Notes: generated by a model from the sequence alone, not told the origin. 21,385 nucleotides of DNA from Thermoplasmata archaeon (GCA_021819605.1 JAKAQT010000011.1:1-21385); one strand, 5' to 3'. Positions 7,340 through 15,350 are shown, counted from the first letter of the stretch. Translations and numbers: made by a program.

Positions 7340-8551
7340 ATGTACAGTTTCAAGTTACCGGACATAGGAGAAGGCGTGTCAGAGGGCGAGATTGTGAAAT
7401 GGCACGTTAAGGAGGGCGATCATGTGTCCAAGGATCAGGACATGGTCGAAGTGATGACGGACAAGGTCACGGTCAAGATACCGTCCCCGGTTGAGGGCAC
7501 GGTGAAGAAAATCCTCTTCCAGGAGGGGCAGGTTGTTACTGTTGGATCTGAAATGATAATAATAGATGGCGGTGAAGCCACACCAGCGGAGGCACCAACG
7601 ACCAGGGAAACCGCGCCACGCATTGAGGCTCCTCCAGTTGCTCCAGTCCAGCCCACCGGAGGAAGGGTGCTTGCTTCCCCTGCGGTCAGGAGAATAGCCA
7701 GGGAGAAAGGCATAGATCTGTCAGGCATATCCGGCAGCGCCCAGAACGGCCGCATAACTCTTGATGATCTTGAAAGGCGCATAGAGAAAGGAACAGCAAA
7801 GGCTGCTGAGCCCGTGGTTCAGGTGAAGAAGGAACCCACCCAGATGCAACAGGTTCGTGAACCCGCCACGGAAAACCCGCAGGATGAGATTCTTGAACCC
7901 AGGGGACTGAGGCGAATCATATTTGAAAATATGACAAAGTCCAAACAGATCATACCACATTTCACTGTGGTTGAGGAGGTAGATATGACACGGATCTCCG
8001 CAATGATATCTGATCTTGCAGCCATGGACACAAAGGTCACATACACATCATTCTTTGTAAAGGCATGCACCGTTGCCCTGAAGGAGTATCCCTATCTTAA
8101 TGCCATATACAACGAAACTTCCAAAAACTACACCCTGAGGAAATCTTACAATATCGGCATGGCAGTCGACACCCCCAACGGGCTTACCGTTGCCGTTGTC
8201 AAGAATGCTGACACGAAGAGCCTGCTGAAAATAGCTGGCGAGATTGCGGATCTTGCCTCCAGGGCCAGAACAAGCGATCTCAAGCTGTCAGAGGTTCAGG
8301 ATTCAACATTCACTGTCACCAATGTTGGAACAATAGGCGGACTGATGTCAACACCCATTATCAATTTCCCCGAGGTGGCCATCCTGGGCGTACACAGGAT
8401 AAGAAAAGTTAAGGAAGATGGAGAGGAGAGGATGAAGACCTATCTTTCACTGTCATGCGATCACAGGCTCATAGACGGCGCAATGGCAACAAGGTTCCTG
8501 GTAAGGGTGAAGCAAATCCTTGAGAAGCCAGAGTATTTCCTGGTAAGGTGA
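7340..8551 (+). CDS. 2-oxoacid dehydrogenase complex E2 (lipoyl acyltransferase)
   Basis: The core subunit that carries acyl groups on a lipoyl arm and transfers them to CoA. It has 403 residues from the chosen ATG. There is one N-terminal lipoyl domain (1 to about 77) with the modified lysine K42 in VMTDKVTVK. A Pro/Ala-rich linker follows, then a peripheral subunit-binding domain (about 111-150; SPAVRRIAREKGIDL), a second linker, and a catalytic acyltransferase domain from about 185. The catalytic DHRLIDG motif has H375 and D379. A single lipoyl domain is typical of archaeal and branched-chain E2s. The binding domain should hold E1 or E3. K42 is the expected substrate of the LipB and LipA encoded in the same operon. 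The start MYSFKLPDIGEG matches the usual E2 N-terminus. Confidence 0.95.
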   Translation: MYSFKLPDIGEGVSEGEIVKWHVKEGDHVSKDQDMVEVMTDKVTVKIPSPVEGTVKKILFQEGQVVTVGSEMIIIDGGEATPAEAPTTRETAPRIEAPPVAPVQPTGGRVLASPAVRRIAREKGIDLSGISGSAQNGRITLDDLERRIEKGTAKAAEPVVQVKKEPTQMQQVREPATENPQDEILEPRGLRRIIFENMTKSKQIIPHFTVVEEVDMTRISAMISDLAAMDTKVTYTSFFVKACTVALKEYPYLNAIYNETSKNYTLRKSYNIGMAVDTPNGLTVAVVKNADTKSLLKIAGEIADLASRARTSDLKLSEVQDSTFTVTNVGTIGGLMSTPIINFPEVAILGVHRIRKVKEDGEERMKTYLSLSCDHRLIDGAMATRFLVRVKQILEKPEYFLVR

Positions 8552-8555
8552 ATGC

Positions 8556-9875
8556 ATGGATTTTGACGTCATAATAATAGGATCCGGTCCTGGAGGATAT
8601 GCCGCAGCAATACGCCTTGGGCAGAAGAACAAGAAGGTTCTGCTGGTGGAGAAAGACCGTATAGGCGGCGAATGCCTCAACTACGGGTGCATACCATCCA
8701 AGGCTTTCATAGAACTGGCCCATTCGGTTGGTTACCTCCATGATATGCCCGGAGTGAAATCCGATATCAGCATTGACATGGAGGAGTGGCAGAAATGGAA
8801 ATGGGGAATGATAGGACGCCTGACCGGGGGTGTTGAAACTCTCTGCAGGTCATACGGTGTGCAGATTGAGAAAGGAGAGGCTTTCATAAAGGATCGAAAC
8901 ACCATAACTGTCAACTCCAGGGATTTCACTGGAAGCAACCTCATAATTGCGACCGGTTCAGTGCCGGTCAAATTCCCCTCCATGAAGGATGTTTACTACA
9001 ACAGGGAAATCCTTGACGTGAAAAAGGTTCCTGCAAACCTTGTCATTATTGGCGGAGGATACATAGGTGTTGAACTTGGCACAGCATTTGCCAAGCTTGG
9101 CACTTCTGTGACCATAATAGAGATGATGGAGGGCATTCTGCCCGGAGTGGACAGGGAACTTGTGAAACCTGTGGAGCGCAGGCTGAGAGACCTGAAGGTC
9201 ACAGTACGCACGTCAACAAAGGTTGAATCCGTTGAAAAAGCTGATAACTACACGGTCAGAATAGAGGGGGGAGAAACAATTTCCACCGAAAATGTGCTGC
9301 TCACAGTGGGAAGAAAGCCAAACACCCAGGGCTTCGGGCTTGAAAATCTTGGAGTTGAGATGGATCATGGATACATCAAGACCAACGACAGGAAACAGAC
9401 CAGCATTCCGGGTGTATATGCCATAGGAGATGTTTCAGGCCAGCCAATGCTTGCACACAAGGCATATTATGATGCCGAGATTGCTGCAGACAACATATGT
9501 GGAATAGACAGCAGGGTTGAATACAGGGCGATGCCATACGTCATATACTCCGACCCTGAAGTATCATACACCGGTGAACTGTCCGGCAAACTCTCCTATT
9601 TCCCGGCAGCGGCCAACGGAAGATCGCTGTCCATGAATAACACCATTGGAACATTCCGCATATACACAGATGAGAAGAACAACGTCAGGGGAGCAGGGAT
9701 TGTGGCTCCGCACTCCTCTGAGCTCATATCGGAACTTTCCCTTGCCATTGAATCCGGGCTGAACGCAATGGACATAGGTCTCACCATACACCCGCACCCC
9801 ACTGTATCAGAGGGTGTAAAGGAGATGGCGGAGGGCATTTATGGACTACCCCTGCACTTCAAACCTCGCAGTTGA
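8556..9875 (+). CDS. lpdA: Dihydrolipoyl dehydrogenase (E3)
   Basis: A flavoprotein that reoxidises the dihydrolipoyl arm of E2 with NAD+. The FAD motif GSGPGG is at residues 9-14. The redox disulfide is C40/C45 in CLNYGC. The NAD motif GGGYIG is at 166-171 and the second FAD motif GD at 291-292. The catalytic His-Glu pair is H414/E419 in HPHPTVSE. At 439 residues it is slightly short: the loop after SDPEVSYTG, near residue 330, is about eight residues shorter than in typical bacterial enzymes, but all catalytic elements are intact. A Shine-Dalgarno (AAGGTGA, 8545-8551) made from the end of E2 is 4 nt before the ATG. The last 35 nt overlap lipB. Confidence 0.94.
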   Translation: MDFDVIIIGSGPGGYAAAIRLGQKNKKVLLVEKDRIGGECLNYGCIPSKAFIELAHSVGYLHDMPGVKSDISIDMEEWQKWKWGMIGRLTGGVETLCRSYGVQIEKGEAFIKDRNTITVNSRDFTGSNLIIATGSVPVKFPSMKDVYYNREILDVKKVPANLVIIGGGYIGVELGTAFAKLGTSVTIIEMMEGILPGVDRELVKPVERRLRDLKVTVRTSTKVESVEKADNYTVRIEGGETISTENVLLTVGRKPNTQGFGLENLGVEMDHGYIKTNDRKQTSIPGVYAIGDVSGQPMLAHKAYYDAEIAADNICGIDSRVEYRAMPYVIYSDPEVSYTGELSGKLSYFPAAANGRSLSMNNTIGTFRIYTDEKNNVRGAGIVAPHSSELISELSLAIESGLNAMDIGLTIHPHPTVSEGVKEMAEGIYGLPLHFKPRS

Positions 9876-10527
9876 TCTGGGCAGGATCGATTACTCCGCC
9901 TGCCTGGACCTCCAGAGATTCCTTGTGGGCGAGGTACGATCAGGCCAGATTCCCGGAGTTCTTCTTTTTCTTGAACACTATCCTGTTTACACCATTGGAA
10001 GGAAAGCCGACCCGAACAATTATCCCATGGTTGAAGTAATCAAGACCGACCGTGGAGGGGATGTCACATATCATGGACCTGGCCAGCTCGTCATTTACCC
10101 GATTCTCAGGATAGCTTCAGGAGACCGCATTGATGTCAGGGCCTTTGTGCACCAGATAGAGGACATAATGATAGATTCCCTGAAGTCGTACGGATACTCT
10201 GCCACAGTGGGCGACGAGCCTGGAATATGGATTGAGGAACAGGGCAGGAGCAGGAAAGTTGCGTCCATAGGAATGGCAATTGATCATGGAATTTCATATC
10301 ATGGAATAGCCATCAACCTTGCTCCAGGCGCAATCAGCGGATTTGAGAAGATCCGCCCTTGCGGGCTGAATCCTGATGTTATGGGATACGTTGATGTACG
10401 GCGGGATGACCTTATGAAGACCATTACGGATAACTTTTCACTGAGATTCGGGCAGTTCCGCACAATAGAACGGAACGACCTTCCACCAATGCACAGCAGT
10501 GATATCTCTCCCAGGTCAACTGACTGA
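9841..10527 (+). CDS. lipB: Octanoyl transferase (LipB)
   Basis: This enzyme moves an octanoyl group to the lipoyl-domain lysine, the step before LipA. The 228 residues contain the family signature RGGDVTYHGPGQLV (71-84), the catalytic lysine K139 in RKVASIG, and the acyl-thioester cysteine C174 in IRPCGLN. This makes it a classic LipB rather than an LplA-type ligase. It begins inside the E3 gene (35-nt overlap) with GGAGG-like sequence 5 nt before the ATG. The N-terminal block LAVDLGRIDY is conserved in the family, so a later start is unlikely. In bacteria the donor is octanoyl-ACP. Archaea generally lack a type II fatty-acid synthase, so the donor here is unknown; octanoyl-CoA or a protein-bound octanoyl group are possibilities. 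It ends the operon. Confidence 0.93.
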   Translation: MDYPCTSNLAVDLGRIDYSACLDLQRFLVGEVRSGQIPGVLLFLEHYPVYTIGRKADPNNYPMVEVIKTDRGGDVTYHGPGQLVIYPILRIASGDRIDVRAFVHQIEDIMIDSLKSYGYSATVGDEPGIWIEEQGRSRKVASIGMAIDHGISYHGIAINLAPGAISGFEKIRPCGLNPDVMGYVDVRRDDLMKTITDNFSLRFGQFRTIERNDLPPMHSSDISPRSTD

Positions 10528-10529
10528 TC

Positions 10530-11063
10530 TCACGATTCTCTGTGAATGCTCCATATGCGTTCCTCTATGCCCTGCCTCTTGTTTGAGACAATGGCAAGCA
10601 TGAACAGCAGTGATGAGATCCTGTTGAGATAGGTCAGGATTGGCATTTCAAGCTGAAGTTCCCTTGTTACGGATACGGCATATCTTTCAAGGCGCCTCGA
10701 GACTGTTCTTGCCATGTGAAGCGAGGTGGCCTGCTGCGATCCGTCGGGTACGACAAAAAGCCTGATCTTCCCGATCTCGGACCTGTAAACCTTGACCCTT
10801 TCCTCCAGCCACACTGTCCTTTCTGGAACTATCTTCCTTCCTTTCCCGGATGTTGTTATGTGTTCGCCCAGCGTGAAAAGGTCATCCTGCATCTGCCTCA
10901 GGTCATTCCTTATATCATCCCAGAGTGTCAGTGCAAGGGCATTTCCTATAAACGCGATTGTTTCATCCAGGGTTCCCTCAACATTAACAAGTGCCGATCC
11001 CTTGCTGACTCTCTCCCTGAGGCCGGTATCAGTTTCTCCCGTGTCTCCCCGCCTGGTGAACAT
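10530..11063 (-). CDS. pduO: Cob(I)alamin adenosyltransferase, PduO type
   Basis: It transfers the adenosyl group of ATP to cob(I)alamin to form adenosylcobalamin. The 177 residues show the PduO/MMAB pattern: an N-terminal nucleotide loop TRRGDTGETDTG (3-14), GTLDE (30-34), the helix ARTVSRRLER (118-127) with the conserved arginines and glutamate, and YLNRISSLLF (145-154). The common Asp after YLNRLS is Ser here, a modest deviation. The protein is all-helical and probably trimeric, as in the family. It converges on lipB with a 2-nt gap. A likely client is methylmalonyl-CoA mutase, which would handle propionyl-CoA from branched-chain oxoacid oxidation, or a B12-dependent ribonucleotide reductase; neither gene is in the window. 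Confidence 0.88.
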   Translation of the reverse strand: MFTRRGDTGETDTGLRERVSKGSALVNVEGTLDETIAFIGNALALTLWDDIRNDLRQMQDDLFTLGEHITTSGKGRKIVPERTVWLEERVKVYRSEIGKIRLFVVPDGSQQATSLHMARTVSRRLERYAVSVTRELQLEMPILTYLNRISSLLFMLAIVSNKRQGIEERIWSIHRES

Positions 11064-11084
11064 GCTGGCTCATTGCCAATTCCC

Positions 11085-11092
11085 GCATAAAG
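11085..11092 (-). promoter_or_regulatory. TATA box of the cobalamin adenosyltransferase
   Basis: Minus-strand ACTTTATG lies 22-29 nt before the ATG at 11061-11063, consistent with a leaderless transcript. Confidence 0.5.
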
Positions 11093-11160
11093 TTTGCCAG
11101 CACATGCCGAAAGGCCAAGCTATCTATATTAGCATATATATTGTGGGTAGTTCAAAATCT

Positions 11161-11185
11161 TCTATATATCCATACATAAAATATC
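11161..11185 (+). promoter_or_regulatory. AT-rich promoter of the second PHS-type transporter
   Basis: TCTATATATC (11161-11170) and ACATAAAATATC (11174-11185) lie 46-70 nt before the ATG at 11231. A further AT block (TATCTATATTAGCATATATATT) begins at 11121. The nearest box would give a leader of roughly 20-25 nt. No strong Shine-Dalgarno is seen. Confidence 0.4.
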
Positions 11186-11230
11186 TATGAGAGACTCATA
11201 CGGAATGCTGCAATGACGTAATGACAAGTG

Positions 11231-12703
11231 ATGGCGAAGTCCAATGACGACGGCGATCTGCTGAGAGCACTTGACCAGGCAAAGACCGGAAAATTCCATG
11301 TCAAGACCATTTTCACTGCCGGTATGGGTTTCTTCTCTGATGCCTATGATCTGTTCGTCACATCAACTGCCATTCCAATCATAGTTGCTGTCTTTGGCAT
11401 AACAAATTCCAACAATATATTCGGCACCAGTTCCATAGGGCCGCTGGGCGCTGCATCAGTTGAAACCGGAATGATCGGGGCCATGGCCCTGTTCGGGGCA
11501 TTCGTTGGAGCCATTGTCTTCGGAAGGATCGCTGATCTCAAAGGAAGACGGTACATTTACGGCCTGGAAATGACCATTCTGCTTGTTTTTGCCATAGTAT
11601 CTGCATTTTCAATAAACATACCAATGCTCATGATTTCGAGATTCATACTGGGAATAGGAGTGGGCGGGGATTATCCTGTGAGCTCCACCATCATGAGCGA
11701 ATATTCCAGTGTCAGGAACAGAGGAAAGATGGTGTTATCTGTATTTTCCATGCAGGGCTTCGGCCTGCTTTTTGGGAGCCTCATAGGGCTTGTTTCAATA
11801 CATTTCCTGCCTCTTGACTATGCATGGAGAGTGATGCTTGGTTTTGGTGCGGTTCCTGCGGCTTCCGTGATATACCTCAGAAGGAGGATAAAGGAAAGCC
11901 CGAGATACTCCATAGAGATGGGCGACAGGGCAGGAGCTGCCGCTGCTGTACAGGCTGCCACGGGAAAGAAGGTATCTGTAACTGCGGACAGAGTGAAAGC
12001 AAGGAAAATGTCACCATCGCAGTTTATGAGGAACTACTGGGTGATACTGCTTGGGACTGCAGGTTCCTGGTTCCTCTTTGACATGGCATTTTACGGCACA
12101 TCCATCAACAGCGGCCAGATATTAAGTGAAATTGGATACGGTGCGGTTGCCGGCAACCTTAAGGCGACAATATTCAATATTGCTGTTGGAAACGCTCTTC
12201 TGGCAGGGGTTTTTGCAGTGCCTGGTTACTGGCTCGCTGTTGGGCTTGTTGACAGGGTAGGAAGGAAGAAGCTACAGTGGATTGGGTTCACAGCAATGGC
12301 AATCGTATACTTCATATTCGCACTCAAATTCACAACAATAAGCAGGGATCTGATGCTGTTCGTTGCCCTTTACGGGCTATCATATCTCTTCGGCAATATG
12401 GGCCCGAATTCCACAACCTTCCTGATCCCCACTGAATTGTTTCCCACTGAATTCAGGACAACAGGCCACGGAATATCGGCGTCCTCAGGCAAACTGGGAG
12501 CCGGGATATTCACCTTTATGATACCAGTCATAGAGGCACTGTACGGCCTCCCTACAGTTCTGGGTGCCCTTACTCTTATCGCCATCACGGGCACTGTGCT
12601 CACGCTTCTGACCATAAAGGAGACCAAGAACAGGAGCCTGGAAGAGACATCGCTGGCAATTAAGCCTCCGTCATCATCCCTTAACCCGGGCTCCAAGCTG
12701 TGA
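11231..12703 (+). CDS. MFS transporter, PHS (phosphate:H+ symporter)-like
   Basis: A 490-residue membrane transporter with about 12 hydrophobic segments, paralogous to the one at 168-1616. GMGFFSDAYDLF (31-42) opens segment 1. The loop 2-3 motif GRIADLKGRR lies near residue 100. GIGVGGDYPVSSTIMSEY, near 140-160, is very close to the PHS signature, and a DRVGRK loop lies in the second half. The ATG at 11231 is preferred over the GTG three bases upstream. Phosphate is the textbook PHS substrate, but the family is broad in these archaea, so the cargo is uncertain. It converges on the oxidoreductase gene with a 5-nt gap. At the two stops the sequence forms a TGAAG-C-CTTCA inverted repeat (12701-12711). 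Confidence 0.86.
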   Translation: MAKSNDDGDLLRALDQAKTGKFHVKTIFTAGMGFFSDAYDLFVTSTAIPIIVAVFGITNSNNIFGTSSIGPLGAASVETGMIGAMALFGAFVGAIVFGRIADLKGRRYIYGLEMTILLVFAIVSAFSINIPMLMISRFILGIGVGGDYPVSSTIMSEYSSVRNRGKMVLSVFSMQGFGLLFGSLIGLVSIHFLPLDYAWRVMLGFGAVPAASVIYLRRRIKESPRYSIEMGDRAGAAAAVQAATGKKVSVTADRVKARKMSPSQFMRNYWVILLGTAGSWFLFDMAFYGTSINSGQILSEIGYGAVAGNLKATIFNIAVGNALLAGVFAVPGYWLAVGLVDRVGRKKLQWIGFTAMAIVYFIFALKFTTISRDLMLFVALYGLSYLFGNMGPNSTTFLIPTELFPTEFRTTGHGISASSGKLGAGIFTFMIPVIEALYGLPTVLGALTLIAITGTVLTLLTIKETKNRSLEETSLAIKPPSSSLNPGSKL

Positions 12704-12708
12704 AGCCT

Positions 12709-13674
12709 TCAGGTAGCGGACTGCCTGTATATATCAAGAACTGCCGAGAGGTCCCGGTGAGCCAGTTCCGGATCAAATGGAACCTCTGTTCCACTTTCAA
12801 CTGATTTCAGGAATTCATCGAATTCTTTCTGGAATACATCGTATTTCGGGATATTCATTTTCTTCCCATTCATCACCAGATCGCCGTAGGCAGTTGTCCT
12901 GGACGGTACCTTGAAATCCTCATGCGACCTCGTATTGGGGTCCTCATAAATTGATCCTTCCGAACCGATTATCTCCACCCCGGGAACCTCAGGGGGGTTC
13001 CTGTATGCCCATGAATAGTACAGAATGCCTGTTGATCCGCTGCTGAAGGAGAACATTGCAACAGTGTTGTCCTCACCCTGCAGCGATGAACCGCCATGCA
13101 CAGACCTTGCAACCATTGACTGGTAGGGGCCGCCCAGGTTGAGCATTGTGTCAACATAGTGGATGCCGCCGTCTATGAGGGCACCGCCACCCATGGTGTT
13201 TTTCACAGCCCTCCATCCTTCCTTCTGGTACACTCTCTGATCCCTCACAATTATTGTATGCACTTTCCCGATCTCTCCAGCCTTGATGGCGCGTATTGCT
13301 TCCCGTACCGATGGATCAAAATAATACTGCTCAAGCACCATGAACTTCACGCCGGCTTTCCTGGAGAAATCGATCATTTCCCTTGATTCATCCAGCGATG
13401 TGGAAATTGGCTTCTCCAGTGTCACATGCTTGCCTCTCTTCATGGCAGCAATTGCCATGTCCCTGTGCAGATTGTGCGGAACCGCCAGATCTATGATCTC
13501 TGCATCTGATGCCAGAGCCTGTTCATAGGTTTCATAGGAATGTACCACAGGAAACTGTTCCTGTATTTCCTTTCTTATCTTTGGGTCACGTTCCACTATT
13601 CCAATGTCCGCTCCCCGGATTGATCTCAAATGAACTTTTCCGAACCCCCTGCATCCAACAACAACGATTTCCAT
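12709..13674 (-). CDS. Gfo/Idh/MocA-family NAD(P)-dependent oxidoreductase
   Basis: A 321-residue dehydrogenase of the glucose-fructose oxidoreductase/inositol dehydrogenase family. The Rossmann motif is VVGCRGFGKVH (5-15). The EKP motif (87-89), with its substrate- and cofactor-contacting lysine, follows LEKPIS. The C-terminal domain has GGGALIDGGIHYVD (162-175) with the catalytic-region histidine H172. These are usually cytosolic enzymes acting on sugars, inositols or sugar derivatives. The sequence does not identify the substrate, and no sugar genes flank it. The glycine motif has Cys and Arg at its variable positions, which is tolerated in the family. The promoter looks leaderless. A link to the adjacent PHS-type transporter as supplier of a sugar or acid is possible but unproven. 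Confidence 0.85.
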   Translation of the reverse strand: MEIVVVGCRGFGKVHLRSIRGADIGIVERDPKIRKEIQEQFPVVHSYETYEQALASDAEIIDLAVPHNLHRDMAIAAMKRGKHVTLEKPISTSLDESREMIDFSRKAGVKFMVLEQYYFDPSVREAIRAIKAGEIGKVHTIIVRDQRVYQKEGWRAVKNTMGGGALIDGGIHYVDTMLNLGGPYQSMVARSVHGGSSLQGEDNTVAMFSFSSGSTGILYYSWAYRNPPEVPGVEIIGSEGSIYEDPNTRSHEDFKVPSRTTAYGDLVMNGKKMNIPKYDVFQKEFDEFLKSVESGTEVPFDPELAHRDLSAVLDIYRQSAT

Positions 13675-13695
13675 GGGGGAACATGTCTGAAATCT

Positions 13696-13703
13696 TACTT
13701 AAA
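13696..13703 (-). promoter_or_regulatory. TATA box of the Gfo/Idh/MocA oxidoreductase
   Basis: Minus-strand TTTAAGTA lies 22-29 nt before the ATG at 13672-13674, the leaderless spacing. The rest of the 101-nt gap to the AlaX gene shows only A-rich sequence. Confidence 0.55.
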
Positions 13704-13775
13704 GATGCACAATTCTGAATGAGAGAGGAAAATATGAAAGTTCAAAATTTAAGATTTGATCAAGAGCATTCGGAT

Positions 13776-14495
13776 TCACTCCAGATGGAATTCAACCCTC
13801 TTGTTGCGCTTTCCCTTGCTCTCTATGCGATTTAGAACAAGTTTTCCTATTTCCCTGGTGTTGGATACGTGTGTTCCACCGTCGGCCTGCATGTCCAGTC
13901 CTTCTATGACAATAAGCCTCACCGTATCAAGTGAGTTGATCAGTTCCCTTCCAGGAAGTGTTCTGGCAAGATTCTCCATCTTCCTGGCCTCCTCTCCGGG
14001 AACCTCCTCCTGATAAATCCGGTGGCCTTCCTGTATGAAGCTGTTACATTCATCAAGTATCTTATCAACCACCTCCCTGCTGAAGTCCTGCATATCCAGA
14101 TCGATCCGCGCCCTGTCCTGGTATATCTGCCCTCCGGTGAGCAAACCCTGATCACCATGCCTTGTTGTCACAATGCCATCCAGGACGTGTATGGCAGAGT
14201 GATACCTCATATGGGAATATCTCCTGTCCCAGTCTATGGTGCCATGAACTGCAGTACCGGCTGATAGCCCGTCCGCTGATTCCAGGACATGAATCACGTC
14301 ATCGTCAGCCTTCCTCACGTCCGTAACCCTGTACTGACCCCTCTCGTTCTCCAGGAATCCTGTATCGCATGGCTGGCCGCCTCCGGCAGCATAAAATGCA
14401 GTCCTGTCAAGGATGGCTTCGTTTCCATCAATGGATACCACATGGCCATCAAATTCCCTGAGGTTCATGTCTTTCCAGTACAACTTGTCTGTCAT
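13776..14495 (-). CDS. alaX: AlaX-type alanyl-tRNA editing protein
   Basis: A free-standing relative of the AlaRS editing domain that hydrolyses mischarged Ser-tRNA(Ala), and in some forms Gly-tRNA(Ala). It has 239 residues, the size of the medium class: an N-terminal beta-barrel part with DRTAFYAAGGGQPCDTG (30-46) and a catalytic metal-binding part with HxxxH (H99, H103). The second metal motif is DGGTHVSNTREIG (205-217): H209 is present, but the usual Cys of the CxxxH motif is Asp205. The neighbouring residues are well conserved, so the protein is probably active, perhaps with Asp as zinc ligand, though this is inference. It is transcribed alone from a leaderless promoter, between the oxidoreductase and the disulfide oxidoreductase. 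Confidence 0.88.
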   Translation of the reverse strand: MTDKLYWKDMNLREFDGHVVSIDGNEAILDRTAFYAAGGGQPCDTGFLENERGQYRVTDVRKADDDVIHVLESADGLSAGTAVHGTIDWDRRYSHMRYHSAIHVLDGIVTTRHGDQGLLTGGQIYQDRARIDLDMQDFSREVVDKILDECNSFIQEGHRIYQEEVPGEEARKMENLARTLPGRELINSLDTVRLIVIEGLDMQADGGTHVSNTREIGKLVLNRIESKGKRNKRVEFHLE

Positions 14496-14515
14496 CGGGA
14501 CATTAATGCTTCATC

Positions 14516-14523
14516 CTAAATAG
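14516..14523 (-). promoter_or_regulatory. TATA box of alaX
   Basis: Minus-strand CTATTTAG lies 21-28 nt before the ATG at 14493-14495, consistent with a leaderless start. Confidence 0.5.
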
Positions 14524-14605
14524 TTTAGCTGTTATGTCACGGATATACCATAGGATTCCTTGCTTGTTCAACGGTTCCAGAATGGTTGCCCTGTTCATGC
14601 GGATC

Positions 14606-14660
14606 CTTTTAAATCACTACAAGAACACATGGTTACCTTCATGCCTGACAACACTTAAAT
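14606..14660 (+). promoter_or_regulatory. Tandem TATA boxes before the disulfide oxidoreductase
   Basis: CTTTTAAATC (14606-14615) and ACTTAAATA (14652-14660) are both good boxes. The second sits 22-30 nt before the ATG at 14682. The first would start transcription close to 14641, where a five-codon reading frame (MPDNT) begins and ends inside the second box. Confidence 0.5.
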
Positions 14661-14681
14661 AATAATGGAAAATTACTAAGG

Positions 14682-15350
14682 ATGCCATTAATAAGAGAGG
14701 AAGACAAGAAGTTTCTTATGCAGGAATTCGAGAAACATCTGAAGGATGATATAGATCTGGTCATTTTTACATCTGAGAGTCCGGAATGCAAGTACTGCAA
14801 GGAAACTGTGGAACTTGCTGAAGAGGTAGCGGAGATCAATGGAAAGATCCATCTTGAGAAATACGATTTTGACAAGGACAGGAAGGATGCTGAAGCATTC
14901 GGCGTTGAGAAGTTCCCGGCAACCATCGTGGCGAAGCATGGTGAGAAGAACGGGCGCGTGAAGTATTACGGTATCCCATCAGGATATGAGTTCGGCTCCC
15001 TCATAGAGGACATGAAGAACGTATCAAACGGTGAGGTTGAGGTTTCTTCCAAAGCCATGGAGATAATCAACAAGATCGACAAGCCAGTGAGCATAAAGGT
15101 CTATGTGACACCCACCTGCCCGTACTGCCCCAAGGCAGTTGGCACCGCACATAAATTTGCAATACTGAACAAGAACATAACCGGTGAAATGATCGAATCC
15201 ATGGAGTTCGAGCAGGAAGCAGAGGAAGTTGGAGTTTCAAGTGTGCCTCACATAGTCATCAATGGAGAAGTGCAGTTTGTTGGCGCCTATCCTGACGACC
15301 AGTTCGCAGAATATGTGATGGAAGCCTACAACAATCACAGCAAGGCCTGA
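14682..15350 (+). CDS. Protein disulfide oxidoreductase (two thioredoxin folds)
   Basis: A cytosolic glutaredoxin/thioredoxin-like protein that makes, reduces or shuffles disulfides in thermophilic archaea and bacteria. The 222 residues hold two fused thioredoxin folds, each with an active site: CKYC (36-39) and CPYC (146-149). Each fold has its cis-proline (P79 in FPA, P189 in VPH). The length and the CPYC second site match the known PDO family. Such proteins usually accept electrons from a thioredoxin reductase, which is not in this window. It is monocistronic with a leaderless promoter and a strong T-tract terminator. Its last 16 nt overlap the end of the convergent permease gene. Confidence 0.92.
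   Translation: MPLIREEDKKFLMQEFEKHLKDDIDLVIFTSESPECKYCKETVELAEEVAEINGKIHLEKYDFDKDRKDAEAFGVEKFPATIVAKHGEKNGRVKYYGIPSGYEFGSLIEDMKNVSNGEVEVSSKAMEIINKIDKPVSIKVYVTPTCPYCPKAVGTAHKFAILNKNITGEMIESMEFEQEAEEVGVSSVPHIVINGEVQFVGAYPDDQFAEYVMEAYNNHSKA

Noticed and set aside
10716..11190. Two overlapping plus-strand frames opposite the cobalamin adenosyltransferase
   Set aside because: The minus-strand reading has the complete PduO-family pattern; these are shadows.
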